A DNA stretch of 64,000 bases from Euryodendron excelsum (lineage: Eukaryota; Streptophyta; Magnoliopsida; Ericales; Pentaphylacaceae), in NCBI GenBank assembly GCA_033060915.1, contig CM065377.1, forward strand, positions 52,128,683 through 52,192,682, written 5' to 3'. Positions 12,031 to 22,741 of this stretch are shown here, one piece after another. Position 1 is the first letter of the stretch. Each line of letters opens with the position of its first letter. Made by a program: the position numbers and the translations under genes. The notes under the pieces are model-generated. The model saw only the letters and a list, made by a program, of their open reading frames with translations. It did not search any database and was not told the origin of the DNA.

Positions 12031-12920
12031 TTTGATAAGCTAGGATTTAGATAGCATCTCATGTACATCCTATGCATACATTTCATTAATCGATATAACT
12101 AAAACTCTACAGCATTTTTGATGTAGCCCATTTCAATTTCATATGATTACATGCCTGTTTTTTAGTTTTATATATGTATTTCTTTCAGTGTATGTCGACC
12201 TCTTGTATACACAGGTTATTTTTAGATATGAGTTAGTGGATGATTCATTTTTATCTGTTGCATGATGGTAAGAGGTTGACGGTATTGTATGGCTTCTCTT
12301 ACTATGTACTTCCCATTTTTAGCATCCATTAGTGATCTATCAGTTGACCTTTCTTATTCATAGTGGATGTGTTGATTCTTCGCATAAGGGACCATAGCAT
12401 ATCTTATGAGATTCAATTTGGGATTCATGAATGATTAAGGATTAGCATGGGGCATGATCACAATATGATAAGTGTTGTTATTCTTTGATTTCAATATAAA
12501 CACGATATGGTTTTGACTTCATTATGATGAGATGATTGCATTTACGAGCATGGATCATAGTAAGTAGTTTTATATTGTTGACATTTGCATCTATGACCTA
12601 ATTGAGTGGAGATCATTACCCGGTGAGAGTAGAGCCTATTGCTTCATTAGAGAGATTTTTACACTAACTTGAATGAATTCTTATTCACTTCTCTCATTTA
12701 CAAATGACTTCATTATACTTTTGTTTGGCTTGTTGGTTTGATATTGATTTACATTGATTGACACTTCCATTCTATCAAGATCTATATACACAATACATGC
12801 TTTGGAAATGATTTTAGGCCCTCTTTGTTCACTTTGAGCCACCGAGTTTTATTCATATTTTCTTCTCTTTGTCACCACATCTTTACACCCTTTGTAATGC
12901 ATTTTAGATTCGAGAAAAGA

Positions 12921-12951
<31 letters not shown>

Positions 12952-13980
12952 AGAAGAAGAAGAAGAAGAAGAAGAAAAGAGAAAAAGAAAAAGAAAACAA
13001 ATCATTAGTGGCAAGTGAAAAGTGATCCCATTCTTTTGAAAAAAAAAAAAAAAAAAAAAAAAAGCAAAAGAGAAGAAAAGAGTATAATACATGTGTCGAA
13101 ATTAAAAGCATACAAGAAAGTGGAAAAGAAATAAGAATGATTGATAGGTGAAGGGAGTTGAAACCTCAAAGAGAGGTAAAGTTGATATTGTAAAAGTTGA
13201 AAGTTGGAAAAGAATAATGTCTTTTAATGAGCATTACATGCCTTGGATCACACATGTTTTGCATCTTCACACCTTTTCTTTCCTTCTTATCATTCCTTGA
13301 TACCTCTTAGCCTTCCTTTACAAAGTCCTTGATGATCCAAAGCATGATCTGCAATTGAGGTCTTGATGGAATATAAGACGTTGTCTGCACATCATGCTTA
13401 ATTGATATCAATGCCACAAGTATTATTTCGTGAAGTCATGCTAAGTTGATACACTCATATTATATCATCTTTCTTAGTTTGGTTTGCTCTTTTGTATGAC
13501 TTGAACACTTACTCTTTTACAATGAGCAACCAAGTGAGATAAACTGTGTCTTCGATTACTCTTTGAGTGTATGCTCGGAGAGTGTTTGGATCGAGGCTTT
13601 AAGGTTGTTGGTGTGAAGTAAAGCATTGTAAACTACTATGTATGATCCTAACACACACACACTCATGAATCTTGTCATAATGTCTTCATAGACTCATCTT
13701 GTTTGTATTAGAAGTAAAGATACATTGTTTTAAGTGATGTGATATACCTTCATGCATTTTTCCTATATCGTTCTACATTTAGGATTGTTGATTGTAAGGC
13801 AATGTTTGTGGGTGTCATCACTGTAAGCCCTCACGAGGCACTACTCGTCCACTAAGGGTAACCTAGGGGTTCAAAGACTTAGTACATAGGTTAAATGCAT
13901 CCGGGACTCCCACGAAAGTGGAGATTATCTTTTTGTACATATTTGTTTTATTTTCACATTTTGCTAGGGACTAGCAAAAG
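12031..13980 (+). other. 3' untranslated region of the Athila-like element
   Basis: No coding sequence seen. Holds the purine-rich microsatellite at 12913-13062 and ends in the purine tract before the 3' LTR. Confidence 0.5.
12913..13062. repeat. Compound GA / GAA / A-rich microsatellite
   Basis: A (GA)n run near 12923-12950, then (GAA)n, then mixed A/G text and a run of about 24 A at 13039-13062. The open frames across it on both strands are compositional artefacts. Confidence 0.9.
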
Positions 13981-13995
13981 CTAGGTGGAGGGTGG
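13981..13995 (+). promoter_or_regulatory. Polypurine tract (plus-strand primer site) of the Athila-like element
   Basis: ctaggtggagggtgg sits directly before the LTR start TGATTACACTT at 13996, the required place for the primer of plus-strand DNA synthesis in LTR retrotransposons. Confidence 0.65.
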
Positions 13996-15230
13996 TGATT
14001 ACACTTCAAAAGTGTAATCTAAAGTATCTAAATAGCTATGTTAGTCCAATTAGGTTGTATATATGCCTCATTTTAGTATAATAATTATTCTAATAAGTGT
14101 TTGTGGGTATTTTATATGTTTCGAGTGAAAAAGGGGAGACTTGGAGCTAAAAAGTGCATTTTTGCCTAGACCGTACATACGGTAGTCTCACCGTACGCAC
14201 GGTAAGGTCCACCGTGCATATGCCTATAGAAATTTTTCAAGATTCAAAGAATATAAATTAGCGTCAGAGGGACCGTACGTACGGTATGTTCATCATACGT
14301 GCGGTGAACAGTACCGTACGTATGGTACCAGCACCCCCTATTTGGTTTTTACTGCTATATCTCTGGGAAGTGATGAGATTTTTTTATATCTATTACCATT
14401 TTACATTAGATTTACAATTAGTACGAATTCTAGATAGAGAAAGTTAGTTTTATTTGTATTTTCCTTCATTTTCTTCTATTTTCCTTGTAAGCAAACATTA
14501 ATTTCATCTCCAATTAATGCAAGATCTACATTTCTTCATGATTTCTGTCACGGAATCAAGTAGCTAAGCATCTCTTAGATATAATTGTGGAGATCTACCA
14601 AGGATCTTAAAGGGGTTTCAATGGAGGTAAAAGAACTTCAATGATCTATCTTATATATTTCTTTAAATTCATTTCAATTGAGTTAAAGATCCATAAAACA
14701 CTTAGATTCATAACCTATGTAGGTAATTGCTATGCACAATCATCTAATTGGTATAGGAATTGTACAATTGATGGTTTATCTCTATGATTCCTACAATTGA
14801 ACATCAATCTACACTCAATTGAATATGAATTCGAGTTTTTACGGTTGAAACCCTCCAAGTTAAGGATCCATGGAGTGAACCTTAACTTGAGTTATACAAA
14901 TCTCTATTGAAGACCTTGCAAAGAATTGGTGGATTGAAGCAATTGCATCCAAGCCTTTTGTTAATTATTTTTTAAATTAGTTAGAATTGCTCTTAATACT
15001 TAGTTTAATTAGTAGTCAAAATACTCTCACCTTCAACATATTTTTGGTCTTCTTTGTAAATAGCTTCAATTTACTTAAGTGACTTTTTAATTCGAATCAA
15101 TTGTTGGTTGTTTGCTTATGTGATGCCTATATTTGACTTGATCCCTTGAGAGAGAACGATACCAGACTCTACTGGTTTATACTTTAATCGCGACACCCGT
15201 ACTCTTGCAGAAAAATTCAAATTTACATCA
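13996..15230 (+). mobile_element. 3' LTR of the Athila-like element
   Basis: Starts TGATTACACTT right after the purine tract and ends near acatca (15230), with TGAT/ATCA ends. The last 100 bp read gagagaacgatacc and cgcgacacccgtact, which resemble other Athila LTR ends as I know them. The exact 3' end (15227 or 15230) is uncertain because an inverted relative of the same LTR follows at once. Contains the CGTACG palindrome cluster. Confidence 0.6.
14168..14326. repeat. CGTACG palindrome cluster in the 3' LTR
   Basis: About five copies of the self-complementary motif: accgtacatacggt (14170), accgtacgcacggt (14190), accgtacgtacggt (14272, perfect), a variant near 14294 and accgtacgtatggt (14313). 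The motif recurs at 5013-5215 in the body of the element. Confidence 0.85.
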
Positions 15231-15953
15231 TCTTTGGGAGCGATTCACCAAGAGAAGAATTAACTACTTGATTTCATAGAAAATTGCTTTGAATTCATGA
15301 AAATTGCACTTGATTATAATGAAAATGAAGAATTGTAAATAAATCTAGAATTTCTCTCTCTAAAACTATTTCTAAAGCTCTCATAAAACTCAGAAATATG
15401 TATAAAAAAAAATAAAAAAAAAGCTCTCTAAATTGGGCACAAAACTACCTTAATATAAACTAAAAAATAACAGAATATGTGTGAACCATTCGAACACTTT
15501 GGGAGGCCATTCGAACGCTTTTGTAAACCTGAAAACCAGTCTCTGAAGTTGCAAATGGGGCTTCAAATGCATTCAAATGGGTTCATGGCCGTTCGAATGG
15601 TTGCCCAACAGACATGAACATGTAGATCTTTAAAAGTTATATGAAATCGATACATTATGAATCCTAGTAGAACTTCTGATTTGATAGATATGGCTCTCCA
15701 AAATTTTAACTCTACGTGTTTCAATAGCTTGTACTCCAATTTGGACAACTTGTAGTCTTGCAGCATCTCCTTGAAACTCATTCTCCTTTCAACCAAATTC
15801 CATCCGAAGTCATCCAATTAAACTCAAAACCTATGCAACACAAAACAAACTTAATTAATACTAAAATTTAATTAGAAAGGCATATAAAATTCTAAACTAA
15901 GACTAACAAAATACAAGTTAAGATATTATAATTACACTTTTAAAGTACAATCA
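15231..15953 (-). mobile_element. Truncated related LTR in reverse orientation
   Basis: Read on the minus strand from 15953 it starts TGATTGTACTTTAAAAGTG, close to the LTR start at 13996 (TGATTACACTTCAAAAGTG). Further in, both share caattcttcatttt-like text and aatcaagtag(t/c)taa. It carries ttcgaa palindromes (15488, 15511, 15593) where the other LTR carries cgtacg. Host sequence homologous to the PPO 3' flank resumes exactly at 15954. Whether it is a separate insertion or part of a rearranged element is unresolved. Confidence 0.5.
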
Positions 15954-16400
15954 CTACATAGTCCACATGACAAGCCATGGCCCCCTAAAATTGACAACCC
16001 AATATAGATAAACGTGAAATGGTTGGGCATTAGATTCTATTAAATCTTTCAGTTGACAAATGAGAATTTGCAAATTAAATATGTCAACCCAAAAATAAAT
16101 TGAGAGAGAAATTTTCTTTGTATAAGCTATAAAAATATATGTTACCTGTCAATATTTATAATAATAAATTCGAACAATTCATGTACATACATGATAAAAA
16201 CAATAAAATAATCAGTTTAAAATTAAAAACCATATTTCAAACATTGTCACGAAAGGTTATTGTTAAACATTTAAATTGATCCAAAAATGAAATGAATTTT
16301 TTTTAATAAATATATAATATTCATAACAACAAATTCAAACACGTGGCAGTAATCGTGCAATAATCAGTACAAAATTAACAACTCTGTTCCAAAACATTGT
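15954..16400. repeat. PPO 3'-flanking block, copy 1 (of three)
   Basis: Homologous to 38174-38640 and 56881-57320: shared ctaaaattgacaacccaata, gagagaaattttctttgt and acattgtcacc/g. It marks the original genomic DNA downstream of PPO1. The retroelement complex ends at its left edge and the LINE piece starts at its right edge. Confidence 0.85.
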
Positions 16401-16401
16401 C

Positions 16402-16860
16402 TCGGGACGTTATTAACTTTGATGGTGCATTCTGAAAGGAGACTTATTCTGGGGGCTTGGGTACCATTATTCGGTCCAGTGGTAGGGCTTTCTTGGGAGC
16501 CCGAGCTATTTATGTTTGTAATGGAAGGAGTGCTCTGCCTATGGAAGCACTAGCTGCAAGAGAAGGCTTGAAATTGGAACTAAACTAGGTGTCAGTGCTT
16601 GAATTTTGGAAAAGGATTCTCATATGGTTATTTTCATTCTTAACAATAAAAGATCAATGGTGGAAAAGATAGCAATTGTGATTCATGATATCTAGCAGCT
16701 TCAAAGCAAATTTAGAGGCTGAGTTCACTTTTGTGTGTAAACTGCAAAATAAGGTAGCGCGTGTAGTAGCTAGACAGAGTTTTCTTGGTGAGAGTAGTAG
16801 CTGTTGGATGTCTAGCCCTCCGCTTCATGATATTGTCTTTTAACATTTGAAGTTCTTTCT
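16402..16860 (+). pseudogene. LINE 3'-end fragment, RNase H-like domain
   Basis: Reads FDGAF, a stop, then KETYSGGLGTIIRSSGRAF and EALAAREGLKLELN. This is the FDGAF...GG.G.IIR...EALAAREGL pattern of the RNase H (RVT_3) domain at the end of plant non-LTR retroelement ORF2. Later text (SCWMSSPPLHDIVF) matches the usual tail. It contains a TGA in place of Trp plus other stops, and lacks RT. The insertion interrupts the duplicated PPO 3' flank, whose homology returns near 16895 (aaacatttgaattgaccta). Confidence 0.7.
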
Positions 16861-17141
16861 ATCAATATATTACTCTTACTGTTTGTGAAAACAAATAAAC
16901 ATTTGAATTGACCTAAGGATAAAAAGAGTGACCAAAAAAAAAAAAACTCGAAGATAGAAAAATACACTAAAATAATAAGAAAAAAAAGGGGTTAAAATCA
17001 TGTGCAAACCATGACTATCTTTTTTTTTTTTTGGGGTACAAACAAACCATGACTGTCAAGCACATCCCAATCAAAGGTTACTTGAGGAAAGCAATTATTT
17101 TTCAAAGAACTTTAAACACATTTACCCAGCAACAGCTTGAT

Positions 17142-18914
17142 TTAAGAATCAAACTCAATCTTCACGCCACCAATAGAAACATCCCCATTTTTTGGGACCA
17201 AGGTCACCAAAACAGTGTCATCATCTTCAGCTTCAAGGTCCTCGAGAAGATCAGTTATCCCCAACCTCAGGTAAGTTTTCGTCTTCTTCTGGTTCTTCAG
17301 TTTCCGGGGAACGTTCACAAAGCTTCCGGCGAACTCAGACTTGTCCGGCCCACTCCCCTCCTCGTATTCGTCGTTAATGAAAACATCAAACTTCACGAAC
17401 GCGTCTCTATCGACCTCTATCCCTTCTATCACCAGAATCTCCTCTTCATCTTCCTTCTCCTTCTTGCTCCTCGACTTCTTCGGCCTCGGAACCGTCACCG
17501 TCACCACCTTATCAAGTTTTATGGGGAACACGTCGGTGGCCATGGCTGTCTCCGCCGCCATGGCTACGCCGGACTTCTTCACCTTCTTCAGAAGCTTCGA
17601 GACACGAGGAGTTGGCTTAGATTTCAGCCATGGGACGTCAACTTTTTGATAGTCATATCCAAGCTTCGTATTATCGAGACAGTCTTTGACTTTAACCTTA
17701 ATAAGCTGAGCATTCTCGTCGTAGAAGACGAATTCTGCGTTTAACCAGTCCGGATCGGTAAAGTCCTTCCGTTTTCCTCCGAGGGTTTTCCATATATTCC
17801 ATATCCGATCAATGTTAGAGTGATGAGCGAAGAATATCGGGTCTCGTGCGGCGGAGTAGAAGTTACCCATGTCCTCTCCGTTGGGTTGGGTCGGGTCACC
17901 ACACCAGAAATGAATCGTACCGTGAGGGATGTTCTCGAGGGACCCGGCTCCTGGATCCGGTTCATCGCCGGCACGGTAAGCACTTCCCATGAAAAGCTGG
18001 GGAGTCTTGCCGCTCGACACCACTTGTCTATACATGACAGTGAGGTTGCTGGATATTTGTTTCTCACCGGTTATAGTCGGCTCGGTTCCATTGTAGTCCA
18101 GGTCGACCTGGGTCGGCGGCATATGGCTGGCGTTGCGGAGGCTGTCGTAGAGCGACACATTGGGTTCAGTGTACACCGCCGGGAATGTCATTCCGCCGGG
18201 AGCGTCCCAGTTCCAAAATGGAATGGCAAAATTCGGATCGTCAATCAATTTTCCGAGAATTTTTTCGAAGAAATAGAGGTAGTATCTATGGAAGGGAAAG
18301 AAGAGCCAAGAGTTGTGAACTTGAATATCAAGGTCTGGTAATCCAACTTGGCTGTAAGCTCCATCGCAATAAGCACAGTGGACATTAGCTTGTTGCTTGA
18401 AGCTACGTGGGTCATCGTCGGGAAGTTCCTTCATGAGTTGAAGGGCTTTGGAAAACTTGGCCATGTATTTGTCGTCGGCCAAATGGACTGCCGGCCGGAG
18501 TCGCAGGCTTTTAGACGGAGGAGGAAGCTTGAAATCGACGATCTTTTTGGTTACCGGCGGACAACAATTTGTGGGTTGTGCGCCGGTGGGCAAGTCTGCC
18601 GGGCCACATTTGGTTAAATCTGGTGCTGCAACGGGAGCGGCAGAGGCTAATGGGTCGGCAACGAGACCGGCGCCGTAGAGCCCTCCTAGCCCGATGAGCA
18701 TATCCCTCCTGTCAAACTTCCCTAGGGAAGTTCCACCAGTAGTAGGGTTGTGGTCCCCATCTGTGGCTTTGCATGATACTCCAAAGGAATGCTTATGGTT
18801 AGGCTTTCTAATTGTGGAAATTTGTGTCGTCTCCTTGAACAAGGGAGAAGAAAACAGGGTGGAAGAGGCGGCGGCGGCGGCGGTGGTGGTGGTGAGCGTT
18901 GGAATAGAAGCCAT
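17142..18914 (-). CDS. PPO: Polyphenol oxidase (catechol oxidase), chloroplast; PPO1
   Basis: Oxidises o-diphenols (possibly also monophenols) to o-quinones with O2 in the thylakoid lumen. Intronless, 590 aa from the chosen start, the usual length for plant PPO. A Ser/Thr-rich stroma-targeting part comes first, then a twin-Arg lumen signal (RR at 69-70, MLIGLGGLYGAG) with likely cleavage after ASA near 92. CuA ligands are H179, H200 and H209, with C183 placed for the Cys-His thioether. CuB ligands are H331, H335 and H365. Gatekeeper Phe352 and Glu327 are present; C103, C117, C118 and C180 fit the two disulfides. C-terminal DWL (near 389) and KFDV (508-511) domains shield the active site in the latent form. 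Start: the ATG at 18914 (GCCATGGCT, protein MASIPT) has the better context and leaves room for a leader after the TATA box; an upstream in-frame ATG at 18941 would add 9 aa. The only intact gene here. Confidence 0.96.
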   Translation of the reverse strand: MASIPTLTTTTAAAAASSTLFSSPLFKETTQISTIRKPNHKHSFGVSCKATDGDHNPTTGGTSLGKFDRRDMLIGLGGLYGAGLVADPLASAAPVAAPDLTKCGPADLPTGAQPTNCCPPVTKKIVDFKLPPPSKSLRLRPAVHLADDKYMAKFSKALQLMKELPDDDPRSFKQQANVHCAYCDGAYSQVGLPDLDIQVHNSWLFFPFHRYYLYFFEKILGKLIDDPNFAIPFWNWDAPGGMTFPAVYTEPNVSLYDSLRNASHMPPTQVDLDYNGTEPTITGEKQISSNLTVMYRQVVSSGKTPQLFMGSAYRAGDEPDPGAGSLENIPHGTIHFWCGDPTQPNGEDMGNFYSAARDPIFFAHHSNIDRIWNIWKTLGGKRKDFTDPDWLNAEFVFYDENAQLIKVKVKDCLDNTKLGYDYQKVDVPWLKSKPTPRVSKLLKKVKKSGVAMAAETAMATDVFPIKLDKVVTVTVPRPKKSRSKKEKEDEEEILVIEGIEVDRDAFVKFDVFINDEYEEGSGPDKSEFAGSFVNVPRKLKNQKKTKTYLRLGITDLLEDLEAEDDDTVLVTLVPKNGDVSIGGVKIEFDS

Positions 18915-18956
18915 GGCCTTGTTTGGGATTGTCTTCACCATGAAGGCATTAGACAC

Positions 18957-19777
18957 ATGTTAATTTATAAAATGCACTAACGCTCGTGTTCGCACCTTTC
19001 TCTGCATAATCGTACCACTGGAACCCCTGTCGTTCTCCAAGTTGCCAAAACCAAAATAATTACCATCAACCATCAACCACTTTGAAAGAGAACATTTGAA
19101 TTTTCCGGAACACACAGAAATGCTTTTTTCTTTTTTGTTTTTTTTTTTTGGGTGGGGGAAGAATATGGGATGTGAAAGCTTTCCGCGGATTACTCTATTG
19201 AGTTTTTATAGAGCCACAATTCACATTAATAATATAAATTTTATACATTATTCAAGTGATAACTGATTAATTATGCATAGAAAATAGAACTTTCACGCAA
19301 AATGCTCGTACGGAATGAAATATCTTTTTATGATCCTTTTTGACGGAGAATGCTATTTTTTTAAAAAAATTTAAATAAAAAATTTATCAGAATAATGTAA
19401 CAGTAATATTTTTGTAAATATAAATAACTATGATAGATGTTATGCTTTTAAGTAAATGACTCTCATTTAATCATATCATGCTAGTGATAAATTGTATATA
19501 AATTTTTCTGTTTATATAGCGTTGCTCTTTTTTATATAATCAAAAACCTATAATTGTGCTTCACAATTTCAAATTGCCGGTAAACTTTCTGTATAAAGAT
19601 TCCATTTACACACCATTTTCCTTTGGCTATTTTGGTATAATGTCAACGATTGTGGAAAAGTCCCAGGCAACATTAATATCATTATCTCAAATTGTCTACA
19701 CATGGTTAGTTTTACCTTACCAAATCTTTAGTTTTACTAACCTTGATGATAACACAAAGTAGCTTCATGGGTAAAAT
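18957..19777. repeat. PPO 5'-flanking block, copy 1
   Basis: Homologous to the DNA upstream of PPO2 (59217-59391 plus 60811-61430): shared acccctgtcgttctccaag, gaggatgtgaaag-like text and caaattgtctacacatggtt. Homology stops at 19777 after gggtaaaataaat, where the Copia complex begins. This is the promoter flank of PPO1. Confidence 0.85.
18964..18972 (-). promoter_or_regulatory. TATA-like box of PPO1
   Basis: On the minus strand the text reads gcattttataaattaac. The box is about 25-30 bp before the ATG at 18941 and 50-58 bp before the ATG at 18914. With the usual 30 bp spacing, transcription would start near 18940, which favours the 18914 ATG. PPO2 has tatataa at the matching place. Confidence 0.5.
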
Positions 19778-19889
19778 AAATTTGAGGGGGACATTTTTAA
19801 ATTTGTAAGAGCTAAATTAAAAAGAATTTTAAAAAATTATAGGTAAAATTACAATTTTTAAAATTTGAGGAGGGGCAAATGCCTCCTCT
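19778..19889. other. AT-rich transposon-type remnant
   Basis: Sequence absent from the matching place near PPO2. It contains ttgaggggga and gaggaggggcaaatgcctcc, a phrase common at the edges of plant repeats. No coding content; origin unclear. Confidence 0.35.
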
Positions 19890-19950
19890 GTTGGCTCAAA
19901 TTTGCAACCCAATTCACCCCTCCTCTTGAGTTACATACTTGGGCTGACAA

Positions 19951-19964
19951 TTAGTATCAGAGCT
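19951..19964 (+). promoter_or_regulatory. Primer-binding site of the Copia element (initiator tRNA-Met type)
   Basis: ttagtatcagagct differs slightly from the common tggtatcagagc that pairs with the 3' end of initiator tRNA-Met. It lies right after the LTR-end remnant ctgaca. Confidence 0.65.
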
Positions 19965-20005
19965 AGTACTCTAGTTTTAAGACTTAACATCCTTAGAGTT
20001 GATCC

Positions 20006-21486
20006 ATGACAACCATGTTTGGAAGCTCTCTGGGTGAGGGTCAATCTACTAGTAGACCACCTTTGTTCAATAGAACAAATTATAATTATTGAAAAAATAG
20101 AATGAAGTTTTACATACAATCTTTGAATTATGTGTTATGAAGGATTATTTTAAATGATCCTAAAGTCCCTACAAAAATAATAGAAACAATGACTGTTATT
20201 AAACTAGAAAATGAGTGGGATGAATCTGAGTTATGGTTTATGCAAATGAATGCTAAGGCTATGAATTTATTATATTGTGCATTAGACCCAAATGAATTTA
20301 ATAGGATCTCTACTTGTGAATCTGCCAAGGAAATTGAGATAGATTAGAGGTTACTCATGAAGATACCAACCAAGTTAAAGAGTCCAAGATTAACATTCTT
20401 GTGCACAATTATGAAATGTTTAAAATGTTATCAAGAGAATCTATTACCGAAATATTTATAAGGTTTATTGACATTGTAAATGGATTAAAATCTCTTGAAA
20501 ATGTTTATTTTAATAGTAAATAGGTAAGGAAAATACTCAGATTATTGCCCAGAAATTGGGAAGCCAAGGTGATTGTGATTCAAGAAGCAAAAAATCTAGA
20601 CACCTTGCCCTTAGAAGAATTACTTGGTTCACTCATGACATATATGCTAACTCAATGACAGAATGTCCAAGAAGATGATGAGAAGAAGAAAAAAGTTATT
20701 GCTTTCAAATCCACAACTTCAAAAAATGAATCTGATAGTGATGAGGAAAATGAAGAAGAACTTGTTGTGCCTACAAGGAAGTTCAAGAAATTCTTGAAAA
20801 GAAAATGGAGAGGAGGAAAGAAGTACGAACCTAAAAGAGATTCCAGCAAAAATGACCCTTCCATCATTTGCTTTGAATGTAAAAGGCCTGGACACATCAA
20901 ACCTAAATGTCCTCAACTCAAAAAGAGATCGAAAAATGGCAGAAGAGCAAAAGCATTGGCTGCAACATGGACTGACACTGAAAACTCCAACTCGGATGAG
21001 GAATATAAAACTGAAGAAGAGGCCAATCTCTACTTAATGGCTCATGGAGATAAAGAAGAAAATGAGGTAACAAATTCTGATTTTACTTTCGATGAATTAC
21101 AAGATACATTTGATGATTTGCTTGCTGAATTTAAGAAATCTGATGTAAAGAATAGTTTACTCAAAAAGATGATTGCTTCTCTTATAAAAGGAAATGAAGA
21201 TTTACAAAATGAAAATAATCTTTTGAAGAAGGAAAATTCTGTTTTGAAAGAAAAAGTAAATGACTTAAAAAAATCTCTTGCAAAGTGTGTTGGTGGGAAT
21301 AAAAATCTTAATACTATGCTTGGTAAACAAAAGTGCTCTCTTGACAAGGCTAGAATAGGTTATAATCCTTTTAAGCAAAAAAAGATTTTCAAAAATTATT
21401 TTGAGACCCCCTTGAGAAAACCTCAGATTACTTGTTTTTATTGCCATAAGAAAGGTCATCTTGCAAATCAATGTTTTGCAATGTAA
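20006..21486 (+). pseudogene. Copia gag (UBN2-type) with two zinc knuckles, frameshifted
   Basis: Starts with an ATG (MTTMFGSSLGEG). RPPLFNRTNYNYW and AKAMNLLYCALDPNEF identify the plant Copia gag (DUF4219/UBN2) domain. Near 20338 a short deletion, where the family has EIWDRLEVTHE, shifts the frame and exposes TAG. The last 720 nt (20767-21486) are open: a basic stretch, zinc knuckle CFECKRPGHIKPKC, an acidic part, a long coiled coil (about residues 110-185 of this piece) and a second knuckle CFYCHKKGHLANQC just before the TAA. Two CCHC knuckles around a coiled coil are typical of this gag type. Past the stop, WHLESGFSR (near 21640) is a decayed protease motif with Glu for the catalytic Asp. 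Confidence 0.85.
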
Positions 21487-22741
21487 AAATCATATGCTCA
21501 TAAGAAGGTTTTGGTTCCAAAAGGAACTTTGAATACTAACTCCCAAGGACCCAAGATAATGTGGGTACCAAAGAACAAAACTTGAATTGTTCTCATTGTA
21601 GGTTTGCCTACAATCCAATCTTAAGTCAAAAAGGATTGTTGGCATTTGGAAAGTGGCTTCTCAAGGTATATAATTAGAAGAAATACTTGTGAAATCAAAG
21701 TCACGTACATTAGAGACCTACTAAAAAGATTTGATGCGTGAAACTCAGAGCTACTAAGCAATTCCATTGCCACATCAACAAAATTGGATGGTGATGATCA
21801 AGGTACTTCTCTTCATACTAAACTTTGTAATAGCATGATTGGTTGTATACTTTGCTTAACCATAGATTGCATTTGATGAATGTATGTTTGCCAAATCTCA
21901 TGCTAATCCTAAGTATTCATACATTATGACTGCTAAGAGTATTGGACATGTGTAATCCTTTAATTTGATTGATTTTGATAATATATATATTATTTATTTC
22001 TTATTGGCATGTTCATACATATGTTTGATAATGCATATGAATAGTTTGAAATCAATTACATATCTACTTGCTGCATTTCATGCCTTTCAAAAATTATTTC
22101 TGTATTTTATGAGAAAAAGAGTTGACTTATGCTTTCAAGGAGTCGACCCTTGGATTCTGGAATTAGCCCCAGAAGTCCTCTATTGAAAAGAGTCGATTCC
22201 TCTTGTCAAATGAGTCGACCCATGTTAATAGATAGTTCAAAAAGTTTTTCAAGCAGAAAATGAGTTGACCCCTGGAAGACAAGAGTCAAACCCTTGGCAT
22301 GTTCATGAATGTGTTTTGAATATTATTCATATTGACATGTACATACCTTATGCATGGATTTCAAACCCCATTGTTAACCAATCTTCATCAGTTGCATTTC
22401 CAAACATCAAGAATGACTTTTGCCTCTCATTCTATCTATTCAAAATTTTCAAATCAACCTTTATCTACCCAAACCTCTCACAAAGAATAAAGGAGTCAAG
22501 GAGAAAGTTTTGAATAAGGAATTATAGGATATGATACACTAGAAAGGAGAAGAAAAGAAGGAAATGATGTCAAAGACTGATGAATACAATTAGTTTACTC
22601 TAAAGAGAATGAGATACCAGTTGAATGAAGGAACAAATGTTTGGTTTTTTAAGCAAGAACTGGATATCATTTTGAAGGGGGGGATATTCCCATCAAGAGA
22701 AACTTCTGAAGCAAGAAGAACAAATTTTAAGAGCTCCAAAG
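21487..22741 (+). other. Decayed Copia interior, pol missing
   Basis: After the protease-like remnant no integrase, RT or RNase H motif is visible in any frame. At 22120-22290 several gagtcgac(cc) motifs appear, like those in the LTR palindrome at 26283-29256, so this may hold a displaced LTR piece. Otherwise nothing is recognised. Confidence 0.4.

Larger units (their letters stand above)
1..15230 (+). mobile_element. Athila-like Ty3/gypsy LTR retrotransposon, 5' part outside window
   Basis: Decayed LTR retrotransposon in plus orientation. In order it shows pol (protease, RT, RNase H, integrase; 1-3871), a spacer with an internal TATA-like box, a third ORF beginning at 5480, a 3' untranslated region (about 12050-13980), a purine-rich tract (13981-13995) and a 3' LTR (13996-15230). 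A further ORF downstream of integrase and the FMDDFSVYG form of the RT active site are typical of the Athila/Tat branch; the Athila assignment is inference. The 5' LTR, primer site and gag are not in the window. A 5.2 kb foreign solo LTR interrupts the third ORF. Many stops and frameshifts show that the element is inactive. Confidence 0.75.

Noticed and set aside
12825..13111. Lys/Glu-rich and Phe/Ser-rich open frames
   Set aside because: They are translations of a GA/GAA/A microsatellite.
17031..18963. Several plus-strand open frames across PPO1
   Set aside because: They are antisense to a well-supported PPO gene and show no recognisable domain.
20652..21471. Minus-strand open frames across the Copia gag
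   Set aside because: They are shadows of the plus-strand gag, which has two zinc knuckles.
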